NCBI GenBank assembly: GCA_020628855.1
Contig: JAHDEL010000003.1
Coordinates: forward strand, 49,578-113,577
DNA from: Saprospiraceae bacterium
Lineage (GTDB): Bacteria > Bacteroidota > Bacteroidia > Chitinophagales > Saprospiraceae
Direction: 5' to 3'
DNA length: 64,000 bases
Part shown: piece by piece, positions 27,625 through 36,086 of the stretch
Numbering within the stretch: the first letter of the stretch is position 1
Layout of the letters: every line of letters begins with the position of its first letter
Position numbers and translations under genes: made by a program
Notes under the pieces: model-generated
What the model was told of the DNA's origin: nothing
Seen by the model: only the letters and a program-made list of their open reading frames with translations
The model's database searches: none

Positions 27625-28047
27625 TCACTTCAACATACTACCTACTGCTGCCCACCATGGTCGTACAATTACTTCGAGTCTACCAGCTTTGACAGCAGGG
27701 TCTGCCTCAGCCAAACTCTTGGCATCTGCAAGAGTTGGTACCGAGTAGATTGCAATACCTCGAAAATCACCATCATCACCAAATGGCCCAGCAATATGAA
27801 TTATTCCTTGATTCGCTAAACTGTCCATGTGAGCAAGATGCGCTTTTTGGATTTCAGCAACAACCTCTTCTGATTGATCCCTTTGTTCACCCGCTTTCAA
27901 GAACACCATAAAGTACTGCTTCATTGTGTAAGTGGTATCACCTTCTGTCATTTCGAAAGTCATAAAACCAAGAGAATCGACTTCTACTTCTTGAGCAAAA
28001 AGTTGGATACCAAAGAGTAAAAGAATACTAAGAAAAAACGCTTTCAT
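27625..28047 (-). CDS. Exported YciI-like protein
   Basis: This 140-residue protein starts at the ATG at 28047 with a signal peptide (MKAFFLSILLLFGIQLFAQ). A second ATG three codons upstream (28056) is also possible. The mature part has the dimeric alpha/beta-barrel features of YciI: YFMVFLKAGEQRD, then HLAHMDSLANQGIIHIAGPF, and the terminal EADPAVKAGRLEVIVRPWW. Cytoplasmic YciI proteins bind small ligands; a secreted form is common in Bacteroidota and its role is unknown. It abuts the stop of the giant gene with no gap. Confidence 0.8.
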   Translation of the reverse strand: MKAFFLSILLLFGIQLFAQEVEVDSLGFMTFEMTEGDTTYTMKQYFMVFLKAGEQRDQSEEVVAEIQKAHLAHMDSLANQGIIHIAGPFGDDGDFRGIAIYSVPTLADAKSLAEADPAVKAGRLEVIVRPWWAAVGSMLK

Positions 28048-28112
28048 TCCAGACAATTTTAGCCCAAGTAAAGAAAAAATATCGAAACACGGAATACAAG
28101 TCTAAAATTGAT

Positions 28113-28120
28113 TAGCTTTG
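28113..28120 (+). promoter_or_regulatory. Sigma-A -7 element of rpsO
   Basis: TAGCTTTG followed by CACCC is the typical strong Bacteroidota -7 element. The predicted start near 28127 gives a leader of about 45 bases that contains the hairpin at 28136-28155. Confidence 0.6.
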
Positions 28121-28135
28121 CACCCGCTAAACTCT

Positions 28136-28155
28136 GATCTTAGAGATCTTTTTTT
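28136..28155 (+). promoter_or_regulatory. Terminator-like hairpin in the rpsO leader
   Basis: GATCT (28136-28140) and AGATC (28144-28148) flank a TAG loop and are followed by seven T, ending 16 bases before the rpsO ATG. The overlapping CTCT/AGAG pairing offers an alternative fold. It could be a small attenuator or an S15 autoregulatory site, but the stem is only five pairs long. Confidence 0.4.
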
Positions 28156-28171
28156 GGTAAAATTATAACAA

Positions 28172-28447
28172 ATGGCAACATACTTAAGTAAAGAAAAGAG
28201 AGAAGAAATTTTTGCAGAATTCGGAGGGAATTCTAAAAACACAGGTTCAATTGAAGGGCAAATAGCTCTATTTACCTACAGAATCAAAGAACTTTCTAAT
28301 CACCTTAATGCTAACAAGAAAGATCATTCTTGCAGAAGAACACTTCTGACGCTTGTTGGTAAAAGAAAAGGTTTGCTACAATACTTAGCAGACAAAGATA
28401 TTAGCCGATACAGAGCGATTATCGAAAAACTCAACCTAAGGAAATAA
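28172..28447 (+). CDS. rpsO: 30S ribosomal protein S15
   Basis: S15 is a primary 16S rRNA-binding protein of the small subunit platform. The 91-residue product carries the family hallmarks: NTGSIEGQIALFTYRI near residue 25, LNANKKDHSCRRTLLTLVGKR in two pieces near 45-65 (with HSCRR where most bacteria have HSRR-type sequence), and the closing DISRYRAIIEKLNLRK. Its length is normal. It precedes pnp, as in many bacteria, separated by 131 bases with two hairpins. Confidence 0.96.
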   Translation: MATYLSKEKREEIFAEFGGNSKNTGSIEGQIALFTYRIKELSNHLNANKKDHSCRRTLLTLVGKRKGLLQYLADKDISRYRAIIEKLNLRK

Positions 28448-28463
28448 AAACTACAGGTGTGCT

Positions 28464-28481
28464 AAAGTGGTACACCGCTTT
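28464..28481 (+). terminator. Hairpin between rpsO and pnp
   Basis: AAAGTGG (28464-28470) and CCGCTTT (28475-28481) pair with one G-U around TACA. A second stem, CCCAA-GATG-TTGGG (about 28508-28521), follows. In E. coli this interval holds the rpsO terminator and a pnp autoregulatory RNase III site; no long T-run is present here, so this is a weak terminator or processing site at best. Confidence 0.35.
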
Positions 28482-28578
28482 ATTCTGATCGATAGTATTA
28501 ACATTGCCCAAGATGTTGGGGTGTATTACTATGGTGCAGTCTAAAGTTTATTAAGCGAACAATATAACATACAAATTA

Positions 28579-30726
28579 ATGGGTAATATTAAACCTACGA
28601 CTACCTCATTCAATCTACCTGATGGAACTGAAGTAGTTATTGAAACAGGAAAATTAGCTACACAAGCGCACGGCTCTGTAGTAGTTAGAATTGGAAACAC
28701 AATGCTATTTGCAAGCGTCGTTTCTGCAAAAGAGCCCAGAGAGGGCCAAAGCTTCTTCCCACTCTCCGTTGATTATCAAGAAAAATTTGCATCGGCCGGA
28801 AAAATCCCAGGTAACTTCTTTAGAAGAGAAGCAAGACTTTCTGACTATGAAATACTTATCTGTAGACTAGTCGATCGTGCCATCAGGCCGTTGTTTCCAG
28901 ATGGTTACATGAATGATACTCAAGTCATTATCAATCTTATCTCTGCAGACGAAGAAACCTTACCAGATTGCTATGCGGCTCTAGCTGCATCTGCTGCACT
29001 ATCGGTCTCTAACATCAACTTTGATGGGCCTATCTCAGAGGTTAGAGTGGCCAAAATCAATGGCGAATACAAAGTCAATCCAAAGCGAAGCGAAATGCAA
29101 GATGCAACACTTGACATTATTGTTGCTGCAACGATGGATAATGTGATGATGGTTGAAGGAGAAGCTCATGAATGCCAAGAAGCTGAACTTATAGAAGCAA
29201 TAAAGGTAGGTCATGAAGTGATCAAGACACAATGCCAAGCACAGCTGGACCTTGCAAAATTAGTTGGTGAAAAAGCTACTCAGAAAAGAGAGCTAGTACC
29301 AATAGAAGTGAATGAAGAAGTCTATAACTTCGTCAAAGAGCACAGTGTCGAAGGTATCAAAGCTATTGCTAAATCGGCACTTGCAAAATTTGAAAGAAAA
29401 GACCAGTTCGATGTCCTCGGGAAGCAAATTGCTGAAAAGTTTGAAGAGGCTCACGATGAAGACTATGTTTCTGAGCACGGAGGACTAGTCGGAGAATACT
29501 TTGGTAAAATCAAAAAGGAAACGATCAGAAGAGTTGTTCTTGATGAAGAAGTGAGATTGGATGGTCGTCAGTTTGATGAAGTTAGACCTATATGGACTGA
29601 AGTAGATTATCTGCCTGCTGCACATGGTTCTGCAATATTTAACAGAGGCGAAACACAATCACTCACTTCTCTTACACTAGGAACAAAGACTGATAGTCTG
29701 ATGGTTGACACTGCTCTAAACATGAGTTATGAGAAGTTCATCCTTCATTATAACTTCCCTGCTCTCTCTGTTGGAGAAACTAAACCAATGCGTGGACCTG
29801 GAAGAAGAGAAGTTGGGCATGCCAATCTCGCTCAAAGAAGTCTGAAACAAGTATTACCAGAAGATAATCCATATACATTAAGAATCGTATCAGATATTCT
29901 TGAGTCTAATGGTTCTTCTTCCATGGCTACAGTTTGTGCCGGATCCTTAGCATTAATGGATGCAGGTATTAATATCAAAGCACCTGTTTCAGGTATTGCT
30001 ATGGGTATGATTTCTGATGGTGAAAAAACTGCTATCCTTTCCGACATCCTTGGTGATGAAGATGCGCTTGGAGATATGGACTTCAAAGTGACTGGAACTG
30101 AAAAAGGTATTTGCGCATGCCAGATGGATATTAAGATTGATGGGTTACCATATGCATTACTTGAGAAAGCATTAGATCAGGCCAAAGCTGGAAGGCTGCA
30201 TATCTTAGGAGAAATGAATAAGACTATCAGTGCTCCAAATGCAGATCTTAAGCCACATGCCCCTAGAATGGTCGAAATAATCATAGACAAGAACTTTATT
30301 GGAGCAGTAATTGGACCTGGAGGAAAAGTAATTCAAGAAATCCAAGAAGTGACAGGAACAGTTATTAACATTGAGGAAGTGGATGATAAAGGTGTTGTTT
30401 CTATTGCTAGTAACAATGGTGAAGCATTAAAGAAAGCTGTCGATTGGATTAACAATATCACATTTGTGCCTAAGGTTGGTGATGTCTATGAAGGTACTGT
30501 AGCATCAGTTATGCCTTATGGTGTATTTGTTAATTTCAAAGGTAAGAATAGCGGTTTACTTCATATTTCAGAGATATCACATACTAGAATCAATGATGTT
30601 TCTGAAGTCTATAAAGAGGGTGATTCTGTCAAGTTCAAGCTAGTAGAAGTGGATAAGCGAACTGGTAAGATGAGACTTTCTCGTAAAGCTTTGATGCCTA
30701 AACCTGAAAAGAAACAAGAGGGTTAG
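28579..30726 (+). CDS. pnp: Polyribonucleotide nucleotidyltransferase (PNPase)
   Basis: This 3'-5' phosphorolytic exoribonuclease is a trimeric RNA-degrading enzyme. The 715 residues contain two RNase PH domains (first starting near 13, second near 330 with VRLDGRQFDEVRP), the active-site SVGETKPMRGPGRREVGH region near 400, the KH domain with FIGAVIGPGGKVIQEI near 575, and a C-terminal S1 domain (VGDVYEGTVASVMPYGVFV, about 632-700). Length and order are standard. The gene ends in a strong terminator. Confidence 0.97.
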   Translation: MGNIKPTTTSFNLPDGTEVVIETGKLATQAHGSVVVRIGNTMLFASVVSAKEPREGQSFFPLSVDYQEKFASAGKIPGNFFRREARLSDYEILICRLVDRAIRPLFPDGYMNDTQVIINLISADEETLPDCYAALAASAALSVSNINFDGPISEVRVAKINGEYKVNPKRSEMQDATLDIIVAATMDNVMMVEGEAHECQEAELIEAIKVGHEVIKTQCQAQLDLAKLVGEKATQKRELVPIEVNEEVYNFVKEHSVEGIKAIAKSALAKFERKDQFDVLGKQIAEKFEEAHDEDYVSEHGGLVGEYFGKIKKETIRRVVLDEEVRLDGRQFDEVRPIWTEVDYLPAAHGSAIFNRGETQSLTSLTLGTKTDSLMVDTALNMSYEKFILHYNFPALSVGETKPMRGPGRREVGHANLAQRSLKQVLPEDNPYTLRIVSDILESNGSSSMATVCAGSLALMDAGINIKAPVSGIAMGMISDGEKTAILSDILGDEDALGDMDFKVTGTEKGICACQMDIKIDGLPYALLEKALDQAKAGRLHILGEMNKTISAPNADLKPHAPRMVEIIIDKNFIGAVIGPGGKVIQEIQEVTGTVINIEEVDDKGVVSIASNNGEALKKAVDWINNITFVPKVGDVYEGTVASVMPYGVFVNFKGKNSGLLHISEISHTRINDVSEVYKEGDSVKFKLVEVDKRTGKMRLSRKALMPKPEKKQEG

Positions 30727-30759
30727 AAAAGGCAACTTTTATACAATACGAAAAAACAG

Positions 30760-30793
30760 AGTGCAGCTAATATAGGTTAGCTGCACTTTTTTT
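30760..30793 (+). terminator. Intrinsic terminator of pnp
   Basis: AGTGCAGCTAA (30760-30770) and TTAGCTGCACT (30777-30787) form a perfect 11-base-pair stem with a 6-base loop, followed by a T-run to 30793. Confidence 0.93.
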
Positions 30794-30890
30794 GTCTATA
30801 AAACATGTTAGTTGAAACTTTAACACGTTATTAGTTGTAACTACAGTAGAGATTATTTATTAACAGGATAAAAGCAGTTTTCTATTGGGC

Positions 30891-31757
30891 ATGCGTCAAT
30901 TAAAAATCACGAATAAAATCACGAACCGTGAGAGTGTTGCACTTGACAAATATCTTAATGATATTGCCAAAATAGATATTCTTACCCCAGAGGAAGAAAC
31001 TACTTTAGCAAAGCGGATAAAAGAAGGAGATAAAGATGCTCTAGAATTACTTACCAAATCCAATCTCCGGTTTGTAGTGTCTGTTGCAAAGCAATACCAA
31101 AACCAAGGATTGTCTTTGAGCGATTTGATAAATGAAGGAAATGTAGGGTTGATGAAGGCTGCAAAACGATTTGACGAAAGTCGTGGCTTCAAATTTATCT
31201 CTTACGCGGTTTGGTGGATTAGGCAATCCATACTTCAAGCTATTGTAGAGTATAGCCGTATGGTCAGGCTTCCCGTCAACAAACAACATACAAGCAGTAA
31301 GCTCAATCAAGCTTTCTTATCGTTCGTGCAACAATTTGAAAGAGAGCCAACAACTGATGAACTTGCTGAGATCATGGATATGACTCCAAAGGAAGTTGAA
31401 ACAATCATGCAGCAATCAGGTAGGCATGTATCAATGGATGCTCCACTTGGTGGAGATGAGGGTAATGCAACTATGCTTGACCTATTCGCTCCAGGAGATC
31501 AAGAAAGTCCAGACATAGGACTCATGGAAGAATCTCTCAAAGATGAAGTTCGTGAAGGGCTCGCAATGTTGTCACCAAGAGAAGTTGATGTATTGAGAGC
31601 ATACTATGGTCTGAATGGTCACAAATCTCATAATCTTGAGGAAATCGGCGAGATGTATGGTCTTACTAGAGAAAGAGTGAGACAAGTCAAAGAACGTGCA
31701 TTGAGAAGACTCAGGAAGTCTATTAACAAAAATGCCCTAAAATCCTATCTAGGCTAA
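30891..31757 (+). CDS. rpoD: Primary RNA polymerase sigma factor (RpoD/SigA)
   Basis: This is the housekeeping sigma-70 factor. The 288-residue product starts MRQLKITNKITNRES, the short N-terminus typical of Bacteroidota SigA, which lacks the large region 1.1. It continues through region 1.2 (YLNDIAKIDILTPEEE), region 2 (GLSLSDLINEGNVGLMKAA, then FISYAVWWIRQSILQAI), region 3, and region 4.2 with EIGEMYGLTRERVRQVKERA. A second in-frame ATG two codons upstream (30885) exists, but 30891 gives the conserved start. The TAnnTTTG promoters noted elsewhere in the window are the expected targets of this factor. It lies 26 bases from the next gene. Confidence 0.95.
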   Translation: MRQLKITNKITNRESVALDKYLNDIAKIDILTPEEETTLAKRIKEGDKDALELLTKSNLRFVVSVAKQYQNQGLSLSDLINEGNVGLMKAAKRFDESRGFKFISYAVWWIRQSILQAIVEYSRMVRLPVNKQHTSSKLNQAFLSFVQQFEREPTTDELAEIMDMTPKEVETIMQQSGRHVSMDAPLGGDEGNATMLDLFAPGDQESPDIGLMEESLKDEVREGLAMLSPREVDVLRAYYGLNGHKSHNLEEIGEMYGLTRERVRQVKERALRRLRKSINKNALKSYLG

Positions 31758-31782
31758 TTTTTGCTAACCAAGCAGATGTATT

Positions 31783-32436
31783 ATGATTAGAGTTTTGATG
31801 ATTGCCTTGATCGCAGGAGCAGGAGCCTTCTTTATCATTTTTCAAGTAATCAAATTCTTCTTTAGTATCAGCAATCCTAAGTCCAGAGTATCTAAGGATC
31901 GTAAGTATGGCTTAATAAAGCTGAGAGAACTTGCAGAAGGACTTGTTCCTTTTGAAATAGAAGAACTTCGCATATTAAGTATAGAAAGAACTGCCTCACC
32001 GAGCAGAAAGACTTTTCATAGTGAAGAATTCGGGACATTATCTACGATTTATAATGAGCCGTTGGTCGCCTACTACTATTTTGATTACCTGGATGAAAGA
32101 AAGCTGCTCTTAACAGAAACCGATGGGACTGACGTAGAACTCTACACTGAGGCACATCAGACAACTGTTTGGGTTAATGGGAAGATTCGATTTGTAATAG
32201 ATTCCAAAGGACAGTTGATAGATAATTCGAATCAATCCATTCTGGGTGTTTTACACAGAGATATCAATAATCAATACAGTACCATTCAGATTAATGGAGA
32301 GACTAGAGCTCATCTGCTTAATAATAAATTTGTGCAACCATCTAGTACTCGGGCTTACCCAGTTATTGAAGTAGAGAGCAAAGCAGAAGCATTAATCATC
32401 TATTGTCTCTCTTTGTATCAAGTATTTGAGATGTAA
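31783..32436 (+). CDS. Membrane-anchored protein of unknown function
   Basis: The 217-residue product begins with a single hydrophobic helix at about 4-29 (MIALIAGAGAFFIIFQVIKF) followed by basic residues, so the rest probably faces the cytoplasm. The soluble part mixes beta-rich segments (PLVAYYYFDYLDERKLLLTE) with no motif I recognise. It follows the sigma factor gene by 26 bases without a terminator and ends at a strong terminator, so it is probably co-transcribed with rpoD. Confidence 0.65.
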   Translation: MIRVLMIALIAGAGAFFIIFQVIKFFFSISNPKSRVSKDRKYGLIKLRELAEGLVPFEIEELRILSIERTASPSRKTFHSEEFGTLSTIYNEPLVAYYYFDYLDERKLLLTETDGTDVELYTEAHQTTVWVNGKIRFVIDSKGQLIDNSNQSILGVLHRDINNQYSTIQINGETRAHLLNNKFVQPSSTRAYPVIEVESKAEALIIYCLSLYQVFEM

Positions 32437-32442
32437 GAAAAT

Positions 32443-32465
32443 AAAGGAGGCCAATGACCTCCTTT
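32443..32465. terminator. Bidirectional terminator
   Basis: AAAGGAGG (32443-32450) and CCTCCTTT (32458-32465) form a perfect 8-pair stem with a 7-base loop, 7 bases after one stop and 7 bases before the convergent stop at 32473. The stem-end A and T runs suit termination in both directions. Confidence 0.82.
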
Positions 32466-32472
32466 GAATCAA

Positions 32473-33093
32473 TTAACAATCTTCTTTGATTTGTCGTAGC
32501 TCCTCTCTGGAATTTACTGTTGTTGCTTCTTCAGCCCCATCAAGGACTACTTCAATTGGAAAATCTAATTTGGGTCTTTCTTCAGCATCTAAGTTATCGA
32601 GCTTCCACTCTCTTAATGCTAATCGAGCATCCCTCCACTTTTCATACTCAATCACAGTACCATCTGGATATTCAATCCCGATTGGATAGACTAATCTAAA
32701 GCATGGCTTGCCTTCCCCAAGATTCTCTCTAAAACACGCTTTCCTAATATCCACGAGCTCACTTCTGTCAACTACTGTAATCACTTCTCCATCTTCATTA
32801 ATCATATCAATGGGGTATTGTAATACAGGTCTTCCAATAACTTCTGGATCAGATTGGAACCAATTCCTAATTTGGGTTCTTGCATCTGAAATTGACTCTG
32901 CTTCTATTACACTTCCATCTGCCAAGTCAAAAGCAATTGGAAATACAATTTCATAGCAGCCTCCAGAGCCAGCTCGAGTCTCTACAACCAAACTATTCAG
33001 AGTTTCATCAGTAAGATCAGTACTCTGTTCTTCTTTATTACAAGCCAAGAAGCTCAATAAAGCAAAACAATAAACAAAAATGCGATGTGTCAT
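32473..33093 (-). CDS. Lipoprotein with two tandem copies of an unrecognised domain
   Basis: The 206-residue product has a lipoprotein signal (MTHRIFVYCFALLSFLAC, modified Cys18 predicted). The mature part is an internal duplication. Unit one (about 46-121) runs from CYEIVFPI through DGSVIEAES to RPVLQYPID and ends RKAC. Unit two (about 128-206) runs from CFRLVYPI through DGTVIEYEK to RPKLDFPIE and ends IKEDC. Each unit starts and ends with a cysteine, suggesting one disulfide per copy. I cannot name the family. It is convergent with the rpoD-linked gene, and the 215-base region upstream (33094-33308) shows no other gene. Confidence 0.75.
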   Translation of the reverse strand: MTHRIFVYCFALLSFLACNKEEQSTDLTDETLNSLVVETRAGSGGCYEIVFPIAFDLADGSVIEAESISDARTQIRNWFQSDPEVIGRPVLQYPIDMINEDGEVITVVDRSELVDIRKACFRENLGEGKPCFRLVYPIGIEYPDGTVIEYEKWRDARLALREWKLDNLDAEERPKLDFPIEVVLDGAEEATTVNSREELRQIKEDC

Positions 33094-33308
33094 AGGTGAA
33101 GAATTTAAAGTGTGAAAAATAAACTAACAGTGCTATGACTTTAAAGAACAAAATTGGTTTAATCCTGGTGTTGAATTTGTTAAACGTTGATAAGATACGT
33201 TGGTAGATTGGTGTGAGTTATTTATCGATAATAGTGTTAAATATTTCTTTTGACTGGAATCTTTAAAATGCTTCCTCCGTTGAGAATTGTAACTAATCCA
33301 CATAAGAG

Positions 33309-33686
33309 ATGAAACACTTACTCATCGTATTATTTACTTTCAGTGCAATAATTCTTTCTGCTCAGCAAGAATCAAATGATACAAAATCCTTTGAGCAAGG
33401 AATTACAAAACTTCAAGAAACACTCGATACTCTTGATGTCAGTCGGATTCTAGAAAATCTAGATATCACAATTAATGATGTCAAACCATCAGAAGATGAT
33501 TTGAATGCAATGAAAGACCAGATGTCTCAAGCCTTGTCAAGACTAGAAGAAATTGATTTTGACAAATTAGAAGCAGACCTGAAATCTTTCATGGAACAAA
33601 TGGGAGATATCTTTGGAGATTTTGATGGTTTAGAAGTCCTTCCACAGCAATCTCAGGAAAAGGATACCAAGCTCAAAAAGATCTAA
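33309..33686 (+). CDS. Small exported acidic protein of unknown function
   Basis: The 125 residues begin with a signal peptide (MKHLLIVLFTFSAIILSAQQ). The mature part is acidic, with repeating short helices (EQGITKLQETLDTLDVSRIL, MKDQMSQALSRLEEIDFDKL) suggesting a coiled-coil periplasmic protein. No family is recognised. A loose inverted repeat (AACCTA...TAGGTT) follows the stop, but there is no clear terminator. Confidence 0.62.
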   Translation: MKHLLIVLFTFSAIILSAQQESNDTKSFEQGITKLQETLDTLDVSRILENLDITINDVKPSEDDLNAMKDQMSQALSRLEEIDFDKLEADLKSFMEQMGDIFGDFDGLEVLPQQSQEKDTKLKKI

Positions 33687-33776
33687 CCTACTTTAGAAAT
33701 TATTTTCTTTTGATAGGTTGCTGATTATTTAAACAAATACAATAATATTGCGTTGATTATACATTAACGTGGTATT

Positions 33777-34205
33777 ATGACGAAAAGCAGTATGAATGTT
33801 TTAGACACTGTGAGGATTATTATCTATAGGTGTCATGAAAAAGGCTTGGAAGTATTCCTTCTGAATGAGCACCTCGAAAATGATCCAGATATCTGGGGAC
33901 TACCAACAGGTGACAAGTCTCCTCTTTCCGCTGCGATTCAACAAAATAGAATCATTGAACTTGATCCTATCATCGATGATAATGGGATCGAACTGAAGAC
34001 ATATGCCATCGAAGCAGATTGGCATGAAATACCAAGTATTCGTGGTATGGTCAAACATGATGTTAAACTTATTAAATACGCTCTAGACAAAGGCACTTAC
34101 TTCTGTGTTAAGGAAGCAGTTAAGAGAGTACTACCAAATGAGTATAAAGCTTTAAAAGAATTAAAGGATTTAATATTAGATAGAAATCTTCTTTTTAATA
34201 TCTAA
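33777..34205 (+). CDS. Nudix-like protein lacking a Nudix box
   Basis: The first part of this 142-residue protein resembles the start of a Nudix fold: VRIIIYRCHEKGLEVFLL, then DIWGLPTGDK where Nudix enzymes have W.LPGG. The catalytic Nudix box (G, five residues, E, seven residues, REUXEEXGU) is absent; the matching region reads SPLSAAIQQNRIIELDPII. It may be a non-catalytic relative or an unrelated protein. A start at the second Met (33792) is possible. It lies 34 bases before purC, so co-transcription is likely. Confidence 0.6.
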   Translation: MTKSSMNVLDTVRIIIYRCHEKGLEVFLLNEHLENDPDIWGLPTGDKSPLSAAIQQNRIIELDPIIDDNGIELKTYAIEADWHEIPSIRGMVKHDVKLIKYALDKGTYFCVKEAVKRVLPNEYKALKELKDLILDRNLLFNI

Positions 34206-34239
34206 GTATTCCTTAATGCTTGCTCATTATCTTTGATAA

Positions 34240-35178
34240 ATGAAGCAAGCCATACCACATACTTACTTTCATTTTCCTAATCAGACAAGTTTCTATAGAG
34301 GTAAAGTTCGTGATGTTTACGGATTTGATGATAAGATAGTTATGGTGACGTCTGATAGAATATCAGCGTTTGATCATATTCTTAAGCAAGCTATACCAGA
34401 CAAAGGCGCAATACTCAATACCATTGCGGCCAGTTTTCTGGATAAAGCAAAATCAATTGTACCGACTTGGCTTGAAGCCTGTCCACATCCTAATGTGTCC
34501 ATAGGAAAGCGGTGTGAACCTATTATGCTCGAAATGGTAATAAGAGGCTACCTTGCGGGTCATGCTTGGAGAGAATACAAATCTGGAAAGAGAATGCTAT
34601 GTGGCGAAGAAATGCCTGAAGGAATGCGAGAAGGTCAAGCCTTCCCTACTCCTATAATTACCCCTGCAACGAAAGCAGAAGAAGGTCATGATATGGATAT
34701 AGCAAAAGCTGATATTCTCAAGCAAAAGATTGTCTCTCCAGAAACTTATGCTGAGCTCGAAGCATATACAAAAGCATTATTCGAACTGGGCACACGACAT
34801 GCAGCAAAGCAAGGGTTGATTCTTGTTGATACTAAATATGAATTTGGTCTGCATAATGGACAGATAACCTTAATGGACGAGATTCATACGCCTGATAGCT
34901 CTAGGTACTACATTAAAGAGGGATATGAGAACAGATTGAGCAAAGGAGAACAGCAAAGACAACTCTCAAAGGAATTCGTCCGCGAATGGTTAATGGAAAA
35001 TAATTTTCAGGGCAAGACAGGGCAAACATTACCTGATATGCCTCCAGCCTTTGTAGAAACTGTCACTCAACGCTATACAGAACTCTTTAGTAGACTGATG
35101 GGAAAAGCTCCAGACTTGGCAGAAAGCTCAGATATCCTTTGGGATATCGAACAATCTATAACTAACTACTTCAAATAA
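34240..35178 (+). CDS. purC: Phosphoribosylaminoimidazolesuccinocarboxamide synthase (SAICAR synthase)
   Basis: This enzyme catalyses the ATP-dependent condensation of CAIR with aspartate in purine synthesis. The 312-residue protein is of the longer type also found in fungi. Motifs are YRGKVRDVYGFDDKIVMVTS near residue 19, SDRISAFDHIL, EMVIRGYLAGHAWREYKSG near 101, LVDTKYEFGL near 205, and LMDEIHTPDSSRYY near 222. purN is at 45077-45661, elsewhere in the window, so the purine genes are not in one operon here. It is convergent with the SPFH gene after 3 bases. Confidence 0.95.
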   Translation: MKQAIPHTYFHFPNQTSFYRGKVRDVYGFDDKIVMVTSDRISAFDHILKQAIPDKGAILNTIAASFLDKAKSIVPTWLEACPHPNVSIGKRCEPIMLEMVIRGYLAGHAWREYKSGKRMLCGEEMPEGMREGQAFPTPIITPATKAEEGHDMDIAKADILKQKIVSPETYAELEAYTKALFELGTRHAAKQGLILVDTKYEFGLHNGQITLMDEIHTPDSSRYYIKEGYENRLSKGEQQRQLSKEFVREWLMENNFQGKTGQTLPDMPPAFVETVTQRYTELFSRLMGKAPDLAESSDILWDIEQSITNYFK

Positions 35179-35181
35179 GTA

Positions 35182-36021
35182 TTATTGATCACCAAGGATG
35201 ATTGGCAGACCTTCGTCTCCTCCTCCGATGACAATAATTTTTGAATTAGAAGATTTAGCTAACTCCAATGTAGCTTCAATACCTTTATCCTTTAGAATCT
35301 TGTCATTCAAACTTGCAGTTAATACTCTATTTGCTTCTGCTTTGGCATTCGCCTCTATGATTCTTCTTTCTGATTCTTTTCGCTCTTTGTCTAGTCTAAA
35401 TTCATACTGAAATGCCATCTGCTCCTCTTCCAACTTTTGCTCAATTGCAGCTTTGAGTTTTGGAGGTAATTCAAGAGAACTAATCAAAATTGCATCAAGA
35501 GTTATATACTTCTCCGTCACAGCCTCAGCTGTTCGTTGGAAGATCTCATCTTGAATGGCCTCTCTCTGAGTACTATACAGTTCTTCTGGCAAATACTTAC
35601 CTATCACCTCTCTCGTAGCCGATCGTATTTCTGGCTTAATGATTCTATCTAAATAGTCACTACCAATTTCATCATGTAAGTATCCTATCTTCTCTGATAC
35701 AGGATTATATCGATAGGATAATTCTACTTGAATAGAAAGACCATTCTCTGATAACACTTCCATCTTCTCAAAACCTTCATTTATTCTTACATCATAGACT
35801 ATAAGGTCATTCCAAGGAGCCACTACATGGAATCCTTGATCATAGATTCTATCCTTCTGAATACCACCATTAAACCTCTTAAACATCACTCCTTTCTTAC
35901 CAGGAGGAATAGTAATGAATGTTGTGTTAGAGAGTACAGCAAATAAAAAGAAGAGGGCTACAATATAAAATATATACTTAGATAAGTTGCCTGGAAGATT
36001 AATTTGAGGACGTTGGCTCAT
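35182..36021 (-). CDS. Prohibitin-family SPFH/Band 7 membrane protein
   Basis: The 279 residues have one N-terminal transmembrane helix at about 13-31 (IFYIVALFFLFAVLSNTTF). The SPFH domain follows (TIPPGKKGVMFKRFNGGI, then VQVELSYRY-like segment and IIKPEIRSATREVIGKYLPE), with the coiled-coil region at about 200-245 (EQMAFQYEFRLDKERKESER). Prohibitin-type SPFH proteins form ring scaffolds in the inner membrane that influence proteases and membrane organisation. It ends in a glycine-rich segment, IIVIGGGDEGLPIILGDQ. Confidence 0.88.
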   Translation of the reverse strand: MSQRPQINLPGNLSKYIFYIVALFFLFAVLSNTTFITIPPGKKGVMFKRFNGGIQKDRIYDQGFHVVAPWNDLIVYDVRINEGFEKMEVLSENGLSIQVELSYRYNPVSEKIGYLHDEIGSDYLDRIIKPEIRSATREVIGKYLPEELYSTQREAIQDEIFQRTAEAVTEKYITLDAILISSLELPPKLKAAIEQKLEEEQMAFQYEFRLDKERKESERRIIEANAKAEANRVLTASLNDKILKDKGIEATLELAKSSNSKIIVIGGGDEGLPIILGDQ

Positions 36022-36086
36022 GGTTTTAATTTAAAGAATTAAGAATGTATACATCTACTACAATCCAATGTAGGAAATGATTTATA

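Noticed and set aside
33136-33207. 23-codon ORF upstream of the small acidic protein gene
   Set aside because: Too short, no ribosome-binding or terminator context, and AT-rich background explains it.
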